Shown here in pieces: positions 1-6,288 of a DNA stretch of 10,359 nt. Source of the stretch: RGIG2041 sp045546315 (GTDB lineage: Bacteria > Bacillota > Clostridia > UBA1381 > UMGS1253). The DNA lies in assembly GCA_045546315.1 (NCBI GenBank), contig JAZQCN010000104.1, positions 1-10,359 of the forward strand, written 5' to 3'. A program made the position numbers and the translations under genes. Position 1 is the stretch's first letter. The number at the start of each line of letters is the position of its first letter. The notes under the pieces were generated by a model. It made no database searches and had not been told where the DNA came from. It worked only from the letters and a program-made list of their open reading frames with translations.

Positions 1-485
1 ATGATGCGATTTACAATGATTTCGGGGACAGTAAGCCCCTCGCCGGAGACGGCGCGAATGTTTTTCAGCTTCTCGTAAAAGTCCTTGACCTCTGCGCGCT
101 CGTAGTATTCGCCGCTCTCGAGCATTCTTCTGACCTGATACTTGTTCATGGTGTTTTTTCCTCTCTTTTCGTTTTCGTTGTCGTTGCCGGATGCGCCAGC
201 TGCGCCGTGTCCCTCTCCGGTCTCTTTCAGTTCGTTTTCAATGCGGGTGATTTCCGCCTCGACGTCCACGATCTTTGCGTCCACGTCGGCAGCTGCAATA
301 TCGTCCTCGAGGGTTTTGAGGTCTGCTTCAATGGGGGCAAGGTCTTCGCCCTTTTCCGTTGCAGCCGCAAAGCGCTTTTCGATGTCCGCCTGTCTTTCGT
401 CAAAACCTCTTTTCTGATCGAGCAGCGCCGCATATCTTTTCTTACCGGCTTCGAGGTTGATCTGTAATCTCAACTGTTTCAACAT
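1..485 (-). CDS. HK97-type major capsid protein, 5' part (cut by window edge)
   Basis: The frame starts at ATG 485 and stays open to the window edge, giving 161 visible residues. Residues 1-105 are a charged, helix-forming segment with coiled-coil character, then a Gly/Asn/Lys-rich linker (about 90-112). This matches the delta (scaffolding) domain of HK97-type capsids, which the prohead protease removes. Residues 113-161 look like the start of the mature shell protein and include RAVSGEGLTVPE, close to the usual conserved entry to the capsid fold. The start overlaps the protease stop by 7 nt (ATGTTGA), and a GGAG lies about 11 nt upstream. An internal ATG at 149 has its own ribosome site (see findings). 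The call rests on position after the protease and on the delta-domain look; the diagnostic capsid core lies outside the window. Confidence 0.85.
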   Translation of the reverse strand, partial: MLKQLRLQINLEAGKKRYAALLDQKRGFDERQADIEKRFAAATEKGEDLAPIEADLKTLEDDIAAADVDAKIVDVEAEITRIENELKETGEGHGAAGASGNDNENEKRGKNTMNKYQVRRMLESGEYYERAEVKDFYEKLKNIRAVSGEGLTVPEIIVNRI

Positions 486-1060
486 TTTTTCAGTTTCTCC
501 AATCTTTCTTTGATATTGTTTTTTTGCTTTTCACGGCTCGCTGTTGCAGCTGCCGCAAAGTCCTTGTGTCTTGCCTGAATGTCCGTCTGCTCATACTGCG
601 GGAACGTACACACAGACACTTCTCGCAAGTCCATGCCGGTGATTCTGCATAGCATTCCGCCGCCGTCGAGGTCGCTATATTCCCACTTTGTGGGGTTAAA
701 ACCAAATGAACAGCCGCTAATATCACCGCGCTTGATTCTTGCATAAGCGTCGCACGCTTGCTGGTCGTCCTCGTTTACCGGCATACTGCCCCAGACGCCG
801 TGCGCATCCGCGCGTAGCGTCAGTGTTTTGCTGCCGGTGCGACCGAGAACAATGTCGCTGTTGTGGTTGTAAAGACAACGGATGTCGTTTTTTGCGAGGC
901 TTTCCGTTACGGATTCCGGCGCAATTTCTTCAAATTCGTTGCTCCACAGCTCTGTGCGCTGATTGAACACGATAAAATATCCCTCGATATATCGAGCGCC
1001 GCTTTCTTCCGCGCGTGTTTTCAGCTCATTTTGCAAAAAAGCTCGTCTGAATTTATCCAC
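479..1060 (-). CDS. HK97-family prohead protease
   Basis: This is a 193-residue serine protease of the phage prohead family (peptidase U35, herpesvirus-assemblin-like fold). It cleaves the capsid delta domain during head maturation. Visible motifs are YNHNSDIVLGRT with candidate catalytic His66, GDISGCSFGF with candidate catalytic Ser118, and the family signature LREVSVCTFPQY (Glu147). The C-terminus (from about 165) is a basic helical tail, typical of the self-cleaved end. I chose GTG 1060 because AGGGGG lies 8 nt upstream; a GTG at 1069 would have that AGGGGG directly against it. The gene overlaps the portal stop by 8 nt and runs 7 nt into the capsid gene, so translation of the three is probably coupled. 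Confidence 0.93.
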   Translation of the reverse strand: MDKFRRAFLQNELKTRAEESGARYIEGYFIVFNQRTELWSNEFEEIAPESVTESLAKNDIRCLYNHNSDIVLGRTGSKTLTLRADAHGVWGSMPVNEDDQQACDAYARIKRGDISGCSFGFNPTKWEYSDLDGGGMLCRITGMDLREVSVCTFPQYEQTDIQARHKDFAAAATASREKQKNNIKERLEKLKKC

Positions 1061-2258
1061 CCTCTGCACCCCCTTTGTTTAATTTTTTCTGTTTGTCGAT
1101 GTCTCCGACCTTGATGTAATTTTCAAGCACGGCAAAATCATCCATTCCGGCAGCGTCAGAGGGCGCGAGGTCGAATTCATTGCGTCCCTCGTTGCGGGTC
1201 ATCATAGCGTTTTGCACCATGCCTGCGACATAGGTTTGCTTTTCCGTAAGCGTGTAGTGCAGCAAGGATTTTTCAGACATCTTGAAATACCACTTTTCGG
1301 AATAAAGCAGCTTTCGCGTGTATTCCTGCTGTATGATCTCTGCAAAGCCGCGTATTGTTGACGACACAAAATTGTTGTACGCATCTTTGTTGAATTCTCC
1401 AATGCCGAGCAAAAACGGCGGTAAGCCAATTGCGCCGGCAATTGTGCGAATGTCAAGTGTGATGCTGTCTTGTATCGCAAGGTCTTGCAGCGTCAGCGGT
1501 TGTATTGTTTTTATGTCAAGCTCTCCGGCGGGAATCAGCCACGGCTCGCCCCTCTCCGTTTCGCTTGCATAGCTGCCGAGGATTTTTTTGCGCTTTTCGG
1601 GGTCTTGCAGTTCTTCCGTGTCCGCATTGATCGAAATTATCATTGACGGTTTCCATTTACTGCGTAAAAATCCCGTTTTTGTCGCGTTTGCCTGTAAATA
1701 CGTTTTCACGCTTTCGGCAATTTGCGGCGCATATCCGACGCCACGCCACGGCTTGTCTTTGTCCGGAATCAGGACAAAATGCAGCACTTCGTCGTCACGG
1801 TATCTCTTGCCGCTGATCGTGATAAAATAATGCCCGTCTGAATCAAGATCAGAATAACTTGCCGCCGACGCGTCAAGCCACGTCATTGATTCGAGCAGCG
1901 TCCCGTTGTAAGAGGGCAGCGCCACAGCGTTGCCGCATTTCACCATGTCGTCAACCAGCTTATACACAAATGTCTTGCGGGTCATGATCTGATTCGGCGT
2001 TATGTCGATCACGCGCGACAGCTCATTTTTTATGCGCGTGTCTCCCTTTTCGCCGTTCTGCATCAGATAAATTGTCATGTTGCTTACCATGTCCGCGATC
2101 TTATGCGCACAGCGGCATACAACGTCATTCTGCGACAGCGGGGTATATCCCTCGGGACACAGGATGTTTTTTGCGTCTTCGCTATTCAGCCACAGCGCGA
2201 CCGCGCTTTGACTGCGGCTGCTGGGTGCGTCCCTCTGCTTCCTGCTAAAAATTTTCAT
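1053..2258 (-). CDS. HK97-family phage portal protein
   Basis: This 401-residue protein should form the ring at the head vertex through which DNA is packaged and ejected, and to which terminase docks. Recognisable portal features are the N-terminal wing segment with NDVVCRCAHKIADMVSNM, the central FVYKLVDDMVKCGNAVALP block, the LHFVLIPDKDKPWRGVGYAP motif (about 160-180), and the IAGAIGLPPFLLGIGEFNKD stretch (about 272-291), followed by the clip and crown helices. The length is usual for the family. ATG 2258 has AAGGAG 9 nt upstream. The gap to the large terminase is 12 nt and the 3' end overlaps the protease gene, the standard order terminase-portal-protease-capsid. I am sure of family and role. 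Confidence 0.95.
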   Translation of the reverse strand: MKIFSRKQRDAPSSRSQSAVALWLNSEDAKNILCPEGYTPLSQNDVVCRCAHKIADMVSNMTIYLMQNGEKGDTRIKNELSRVIDITPNQIMTRKTFVYKLVDDMVKCGNAVALPSYNGTLLESMTWLDASAASYSDLDSDGHYFITISGKRYRDDEVLHFVLIPDKDKPWRGVGYAPQIAESVKTYLQANATKTGFLRSKWKPSMIISINADTEELQDPEKRKKILGSYASETERGEPWLIPAGELDIKTIQPLTLQDLAIQDSITLDIRTIAGAIGLPPFLLGIGEFNKDAYNNFVSSTIRGFAEIIQQEYTRKLLYSEKWYFKMSEKSLLHYTLTEKQTYVAGMVQNAMMTRNEGRNEFDLAPSDAAGMDDFAVLENYIKVGDIDKQKKLNKGGAEGG

Positions 2259-2270
2259 GTTGTTTGCTCC

Positions 2271-3992
2271 TTATGAAAACCATTTGTTTAACTTGTTCTT
2301 TCTGTCAGCCGCAATTATTGCTTGCTTGCAGGCAATGACCGTCGCGTCGAATAAGTCCATGCGCCGCTCCGGTGCGATTTTTTCAAAACGCACCCGCTCG
2401 TCTGGGTCTTCGACTGCTTTCACATTTCCGATGCAGTATTCAAATGCCTTGCTGTGGCAGTAATAGAAACGCCGCGCTTTGATCTGCCGCTCGATGTGTC
2501 GGAATGCTTCTGACTTTTTCCAATATTGCTGATCGCTGTTTTCCATTACAAAGCCCGCTGCCGTCATGAAACGAACAAAATCACGTGATTTGTATTTGTC
2601 AAATGCGACCGATTTTATTTTGAATCCCTTTGTGCGCATATCCTTAAACCAGCGGACAATTTCTGCGGGGTCGTTTACATCCCCGTTGCACATTGTCAGC
2701 CAGCCTTGCTCTTGCCACCAGAAAAACGGGATTTCATCCTCGCTTGCTTTCTTTTGGGCTTGTGTTATCGGCATAAATCCGTGCGTGATCGTGATTGATA
2801 CCTTTTTGCCGGCGACCTCTGTCTCTCCGTATAGTGCGCCTGCCGTCAAGTCGTGCATGATAGACAAATCTGCGCCGCCTGTCCAGACAATAGGCATTTT
2901 CAGCAAGTCTTCCAGCGTCCAGCTGTATGCCTCGTCAGATGCTTGCACTTCGTTCACGTCAAAATACGCGCTTGCGACGTCGGTGTATATGTTCAGGGAT
3001 TTATTCAAAAAATCGTTGCGTGATGCAGGGTCGTTTGCCGCTTGCAGCGCTTCCGCTTCCATGTCTTCCGGTCTGATCGTCACACCATAATTCGGGTTTG
3101 CCTTTTCCCATTCCACGGGGTCGGTGTAGTTTTCCGGATTGTCTGCTTTGCAGATAAATATAAAATATTGCTCGTCTGCGCACGTTCCGGCAAGCACTTT
3201 TTGACAGTAGCAAAGGCGCGAATAACAAAAGCTGTTCATGTCCTTGCCTGCGGTTGTTATACCGATCAGCAATTTATTGCGGTATGCTTTCATTGCCTGC
3301 TTGTAAACAAAATAATCGGTCGCGCTGCGGTATGCGTGTATTTCGTCAAGTATAATCAGGTTTGCATTCAATCCGTCTGCTTGCTTTGAGTTGTTTGCAA
3401 GCGCCTGAATCATCATGCTGCCGGTGTATTCGTCGTCGTCATTGTAGAATTCGCGGCTGATAGAATGCTCGGCATTGCTGTCAAGGATTTTGAAATTGTC
3501 CCTCTCGCCCATGAAATCAATGTTTTTGCGGATGATGTCAAAACTTTCAAGCGCGCGGTCGAGCCGGTTTGCGACGATGTAGAGAGTGGACGACGTGCGT
3601 CTATCAAGCAGAGACAGCGCCCACGCCAGAGCTGCGGCAAAAGGGGTTTTTCCGTTCTTGCGGGGTACAAATATAAACGCTTCTTTGAAGCGCCGCTCGT
3701 CCGTCCCTGCAAGGTAAAAGCCGGCAAGGTTGTAGCAAATAAATTTTTCCCACGGCTCGAGCAAAAATGGTTTTCCGGTCAGCTCTCCTTTGACGTGTAC
3801 AAAGGTCGATTCTATGATCTCAATAACAAATTCCGCATTTTGTATGCGAAAATCAAAACGGGGGTCGTCGAGGTCTTTCAGGAAGCGGGCGGCAGCTTGT
3901 TTGCGCTCAATGTTCGCAATAATTGTGCCGTCAAGAATGCCGCGCGCATAGTGCATGACGGCATCCTGATTTTTGTATTTTTTAATAGCCAT
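2271..3992 (-). CDS. terL: Phage terminase large subunit (ATPase and nuclease)
   Basis: This 573-residue packaging motor cuts concatemeric DNA and pumps it into the prohead with ATP. The N-terminal ATPase half shows Walker A at 109-116 (VPRKNGKT) and Walker B at 212-217 (LIILDE), with the coupling motif near GITTAGK (244-250). The C-terminal RNase-H-like nuclease half shows acidic residues in GGADLS (Asp375), VAFDKYKS (Asp465) and RRMDLFDA (Asp547/Asp550 region), as expected for two-metal catalysis. The length fits the lambdoid/HK97-like 'Terminase_1' group. ATG 3992 lies inside the end of the small-subunit gene (11-nt overlap), so the two are co-translated. No key residue is missing. The nuclease residue assignments are by eye. 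Confidence 0.96.
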   Translation of the reverse strand: MAIKKYKNQDAVMHYARGILDGTIIANIERKQAAARFLKDLDDPRFDFRIQNAEFVIEIIESTFVHVKGELTGKPFLLEPWEKFICYNLAGFYLAGTDERRFKEAFIFVPRKNGKTPFAAALAWALSLLDRRTSSTLYIVANRLDRALESFDIIRKNIDFMGERDNFKILDSNAEHSISREFYNDDDEYTGSMMIQALANNSKQADGLNANLIILDEIHAYRSATDYFVYKQAMKAYRNKLLIGITTAGKDMNSFCYSRLCYCQKVLAGTCADEQYFIFICKADNPENYTDPVEWEKANPNYGVTIRPEDMEAEALQAANDPASRNDFLNKSLNIYTDVASAYFDVNEVQASDEAYSWTLEDLLKMPIVWTGGADLSIMHDLTAGALYGETEVAGKKVSITITHGFMPITQAQKKASEDEIPFFWWQEQGWLTMCNGDVNDPAEIVRWFKDMRTKGFKIKSVAFDKYKSRDFVRFMTAAGFVMENSDQQYWKKSEAFRHIERQIKARRFYYCHSKAFEYCIGNVKAVEDPDERVRFEKIAPERRMDLFDATVIACKQAIIAADRKNKLNKWFS

Positions 3993-4371
3993 TGCCGCTC
4001 AATGCGCGATCAAGTTTGCTGGCTTTCTTTTTCTTTTTCAGCTCTTGCTCGTTGATTCTGCGCAGTCCGGCGGGGGTAAGTCCGAGGCGGTCTTCCGTTG
4101 ATGCAATGTCACGGCGTAGCTGCTCAATAGCAGCATACAGTGCCGTCTTGCGCTCGTTGGTCGCACCGCTCTTGTTTGTGTATTGTTCAGTGATCTTGCA
4201 GCCGCCGTCAAAAAATTGCCTGTTCAGCTCTGCCAGCTGGCAGCGCATATCCGCGTATGTAGCAATAGCAGCATCGAATTGCTGCCTGTAAACGCCGAGC
4301 GCAGTCATGTTTTCGACGGTCTCTTTGATGATTTTTTGCGTCTCTTTTTGCCGCCTTGTTTCGGGCTTCAT
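3982..4371 (-). CDS. terS: Phage terminase small subunit, P27 family
   Basis: This 129-residue DNA-recognition subunit of terminase should bind the packaging site and load the large subunit. The C-terminal half, EQLRRDIASTEDRLGLTPAGLRRI (83-106, read as two joined pieces), has the LGLTP-x-x-R signature of the P27 family. The preceding region predicts helices, and the Lys-rich stretch 112-117 is a plausible DNA contact. I chose ATG 4371: it has a purine-rich GGCGGA just before it and GGGGG about 11 nt upstream. A frame extension to a TTG at 4446 would translate the GC-rich non-coding tract and lacks family similarity. The gene overlaps terL by 11 nt. Confidence 0.88.
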   Translation of the reverse strand: MKPETRRQKETQKIIKETVENMTALGVYRQQFDAAIATYADMRCQLAELNRQFFDGGCKITEQYTNKSGATNERKTALYAAIEQLRRDIASTEDRLGLTPAGLRRINEQELKKKKKASKLDRALSGNGY

Positions 4372-4634
4372 TCCGCCTGTTTCCCCCTTTCCTGAAAAAA
4401 TCCCGCATATATACAGAGTTCCCCCCGCCGGTGTCCAGCGGGTCAATTTTTGTCGGCAAAGGGTGGGGGGGATGCGGGCGACAATATGGTATTAAATTTT
4501 TTAATACCATATTGCACCCCTCTCGAGCAGGCGTCATGCACGCTTTCCGTTTGATTCGGGCAGCGTCGGGGAAGTGAACGGCGGCAGCTTTCAAAAGCTG
4601 GTGAAAATCTGCGCAAAACCGGCAGCAAAACAAA
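4372..4634 (-). other. Non-coding gap between HNH and terS: candidate cos/packaging region
   Basis: No convincing gene fits these 263 bases. Reading the plus strand, they hold a short hairpin CAGCTT-TCAA-AAGCTG (4585-4600), a perfect 15-bp inverted repeat (4482-4514), a G-rich tract (4461-4478) and a C-rich tract (4421-4429) that could partly pair with it, and a CCCGC/GCGGG mini-stem around 4424-4442. In cos-type phages of Firmicutes and in HK97, an HNH endonuclease gene sits beside the terminase genes and the cohesive-end site lies nearby, so cos is the leading explanation. That is inference from position and composition; the cut site cannot be read from sequence alone. Confidence 0.5.
4482..4514. 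repeat. Perfect 15-bp inverted repeat with 3-nt spacer
   Basis: The arms are 4482-4496 and 4500-4514, and all 15 positions are complementary. The spacer is TTT on the plus strand. The arm begins CAATATGGTATTAAA. It is AT-rich and lies inside an otherwise GC-rich non-coding gap between the HNH and small terminase genes. No T-run follows it on the minus strand, so it is not a standard intrinsic terminator. It could be an operator for a dimeric regulator, a terminase/HNH recognition site, or a cruciform. Confidence 0.9.
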
Positions 4635-4889
4635 TCAAAACCGTTTCTTTCTTCCTCTGCTTCCGCCTTTTTCGGGATGCTGTTTGTTGTGGCACGCATC
4701 ACAAAGTGAAACGAGGTTGCTGTCGGTATATGCCAGCTCTGGGTAGTTTTCAAGCTCTTTGATGTGATGCACGGTCGTTGCATCGACGCGCCGCCCGTAT
4801 CTCAAACAATGCTGACACAGGAAGCGGTCGCGCTTCAATATCTGCTTGCGCTTCATTTTCCAGCGCTTTTGCTTGTAAAATGGATTCAC
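4635..4889 (-). CDS. HNH endonuclease next to terminase
   Basis: This 84-residue protein has a complete HNH (beta-beta-alpha-metal) nuclease fold. CxxC at 25/28 (FLCQHC) and CxxC at 63/66 form the zinc site. His41-His42 (VHHIKEL) carries the catalytic His, Asn58 lies in DSNLVSLC, and CHNKQH (66-71) holds the last metal ligand. Proteins of this type work with terminase to cut cos DNA in HK97-like and Firmicutes phages, which fits its place just before terS. The start is GTG 4889, with AGGAG 8 nt upstream; the nearby ATG is in another frame. It follows the terminator at 4925-4966, so it is probably the first gene of the late operon. Confidence 0.9.
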   Translation of the reverse strand: MNPFYKQKRWKMKRKQILKRDRFLCQHCLRYGRRVDATTVHHIKELENYPELAYTDSNLVSLCDACHNKQHPEKGGSRGRKKRF

Positions 4890-4924
4890 CTGTCATGCTC
4901 CTTTTCTCGCGCTGATGCGCGCGC

Positions 4925-4966
4925 AAAAATAAAAAAGCACGTGCGTTTGTTTCCGCTCCGTGCTTT
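4925..4966 (-). terminator. Intrinsic terminator after the replication operon
   Basis: On the minus strand an AAAGCACG arm (4966-4959) pairs perfectly with CGTGCTTT (4941-4934). A small inner GCG/CGC stem lies within the 17-nt loop, and TTTATTTTT follows directly (4933-4925). This is a textbook Rho-independent terminator. It separates the Rep-to-regulator operon from the HNH/terminase genes. Confidence 0.88.
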
Positions 4967-4987
4967 GATATTATTTTCACTGTGCAT

Positions 4988-4996
4988 AGTATAACA
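4988..4996 (-). promoter_or_regulatory. Possible extended -10 promoter (TGTTATACT)
   Basis: Minus-strand TGT-TATACT (4996-4988) fits an extended -10 element, with one mismatch to TATAAT. No well-spaced -35 is present: a TTGCAG upstream sits about 21 nt away. Transcription would begin near 4980 and run at once into the terminator at 4925-4966. It therefore either makes a very short RNA or drives the HNH/terminase genes by read-through or antitermination. Weak on sequence alone. Confidence 0.35.
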
Positions 4997-5008
4997 TAAA
5001 TCTTGAAC

Positions 5009-5476
5009 TTACCACTGCAAATATTCCTTGTCGTCTTCAATTCGCAAGCCCCTGATTGACGCCAGCAGCCGGCGCGCGTCTTTTAGCCAGTAATAAATAC
5101 TGCGTTCTGATGCGGGCATCGTTAATGACAGCCGGCGCACTCTGGCACTGATCGTTCCTTTTCGCAGTGGCGCTGACGGCTCTACAAAGTAAACCTCGCG
5201 CACCGCTCTTGCTATGTACCCGCGTCCGCCTTTCTCGAGCAGCGCAAGCGTTTCATTGACCGCCAGAATGTCCAGCAGCTCCGGCGTCTTTTGCGCGACC
5301 GTCGTTTCCGCCTGCTGCACAATGATTTGCGGGTCGCAAAATTCGCAGCGGCGCATAGCTTCCCGACGCACGCGCTCGACAGTTTCCTCGTATGTCGGCT
5401 TGCCTTTCCGCGCGTAAAATCGAAAAGCGGCTGTCGCATAGTCTCTGGTAAATTCTTTTTCTTTTGCCTTTTTCAT
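5009..5476 (-). CDS. Probable ArpU/RinA-like phage late-transcription regulator
   Basis: This 155-residue protein is mostly helical. It opens with FTRDYATAAFRFYARKGKPTYE (split as two motifs at 9-20 and 21-30), seen at the start of many Clostridia phage proteins annotated as sigma-factor-like or helix-turn-helix. The C-terminal part (about 105-142) contains RKGTISARVRRLSLTMPASE then SIYYWLKDARRLL, which reads as a sigma region 4-like helix-turn-helix. Cys44 and Cys47 form one isolated CxxC. It is the last gene before the terminator and late genes, the usual place of ArpU/RinA activators. ATG 5476 has AAAGGG upstream, and the gap from ssb is 12 nt. The function is by analogy and position; a specific family is not certain. 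Confidence 0.6.
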   Translation of the reverse strand: MKKAKEKEFTRDYATAAFRFYARKGKPTYEETVERVRREAMRRCEFCDPQIIVQQAETTVAQKTPELLDILAVNETLALLEKGGRGYIARAVREVYFVEPSAPLRKGTISARVRRLSLTMPASERSIYYWLKDARRLLASIRGLRIEDDKEYLQW

Positions 5477-5488
5477 TCTCTCACCCTT

Positions 5489-5893
5489 TCAAAACGGCAG
5501 CTGCTCGTCGCCCGCCGGTATTTCTTCAAACTGCGCCGCAGCGCCCGCAAAAGCCGGTGTTTCCTGCGCAGCTCTCTTTGTGGCTGGAAATTCCGCGGTG
5601 TCAACGCTCACCGTCACTTTGCGTTGTTTATTATCCGCTCCGCACTTCGCGCATCTTCTTGCGATTGTGTCAGTGTTGATGCTGCCGGTGATTTCTATTG
5701 CATCACCTTTGTGGAAATACCGGCAAATAAATTCCGCTGTGCTGCCCCATGCGGTGAAGTCGATAAAATCCGCTTTGTCTTTGGTGTGCGGTCTGCGCAC
5801 GCCGAGCGTGAAATCGCACACCGATTTTCCGCCGGTTGTTTGTTTCAGCTCAACATCCGCCGTCAGGTTTCCTGTGATTTCTACTTTGTTCAT
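5489..5893 (-). CDS. ssb: Single-stranded DNA-binding protein
   Basis: This 134-residue OB-fold protein binds single-stranded DNA during replication. It begins MNKVEITGNLTADVELKQT, the standard SSB opening, followed by DFTLGVRR (27-34), FIDFTAWGSTAEFICRYFHKGD (43-64, seen as two blocks) and IEITGSI (67-72). The acidic C-terminus ends EQLPF, like the conserved tip that recruits partner proteins. A CAKCGADNKQRK insertion (81-92) adds a lone CxxC in the loop before the last strands, a mild oddity. ATG 5893 has AGGGGG 10 nt upstream, and it starts 2 nt after the VRR-NUC stop. In a rolling-circle scheme it would coat the displaced strand made by the Rep encoded upstream. Confidence 0.95.
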   Translation of the reverse strand: MNKVEITGNLTADVELKQTTGGKSVCDFTLGVRRPHTKDKADFIDFTAWGSTAEFICRYFHKGDAIEITGSINTDTIARRCAKCGADNKQRKVTVSVDTAEFPATKRAAQETPAFAGAAAQFEEIPAGDEQLPF

Positions 5894-5895
5894 GG

Positions 5896-6288
5896 TTAAA
5901 ATTCCCCCTTGATGTATTTTTCTATGACCTTTATTGCCTCGTCCGCGCCATAGCAGACAAAGCCCGCATAACCTTGCGAGCGCACAAATCGCAGAAATTC
6001 CAGCTGCTCCGATTCCGGTGTCCCGTCGAGCGCTTTCATTTCCACGTATAAGCCGTGATATTTTCCGGACGGCGACGGCAAACACAGATCAGACACACCA
6101 GCTTTCACGCCCTCTGTCTTAAAACGTGCTGCTTCCGCCTTTGATCTTTTGCCGCCGTTTGGTATGTGGTACAGCCATTTTAATTGCGGGTAGCGTCCGG
6201 TGTTCCACTCCGCCCATTGCATGACCGTTTTTTGTTCTTCGCTCTCGCTTATTCGCGGGGCTTTCGGTATCTGTAATCTATTCCGCAT
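5896..6288 (-). CDS. VRR-NUC domain nuclease
   Basis: This 130-residue protein is a complete stand-alone VRR-NUC nuclease (PD-(D/E)xK fold). Motifs in order are ESEEQK near residue 15-20, HIPNGGKRS (41-49), the catalytic GVSDLCLP (Asp67), YVEMK (Glu83, Lys85) and the C-terminal TPESEQLEFLRFVRSQGY (90-107). Phage members are thought to act on branched or recombination intermediates; the substrate is not known here. ATG 6288 has CAGGAG 6 nt upstream. It overlaps the end of the Rep gene by 40 nt, an unusually long overlap for this window, and is followed closely by ssb, so the three form a replication/recombination unit. Confidence 0.93.
   Translation of the reverse strand: MRNRLQIPKAPRISESEEQKTVMQWAEWNTGRYPQLKWLYHIPNGGKRSKAEAARFKTEGVKAGVSDLCLPSPSGKYHGLYVEMKALDGTPESEQLEFLRFVRSQGYAGFVCYGADEAIKVIEKYIKGEF

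Noticed and set aside
4482..4514. The 15-bp palindrome as an intrinsic terminator of the HNH gene
   Set aside because: No T-run follows on the minus strand, and the stem is AT-rich, unlike the clear terminator at 4925-4966.
4208..4783. 191-residue minus-strand frame across the HNH, cos-like gap and terS
   Set aside because: It overlaps two genes with recognised domains in another frame, spans the palindrome, and shows no domain.
4961..4975. CTTTGATATTATT, resembling the phiX174 nick region
   Set aside because: It is the base of the terminator stem, occurs once, and is far from rep; a chance match is more likely.
5894..6085. Upstream extension of the ssb frame to 6085
   Set aside because: It lies inside the VRR-NUC gene in another frame, and the SSB fold begins exactly at ATG 5893 with its own ribosome site.
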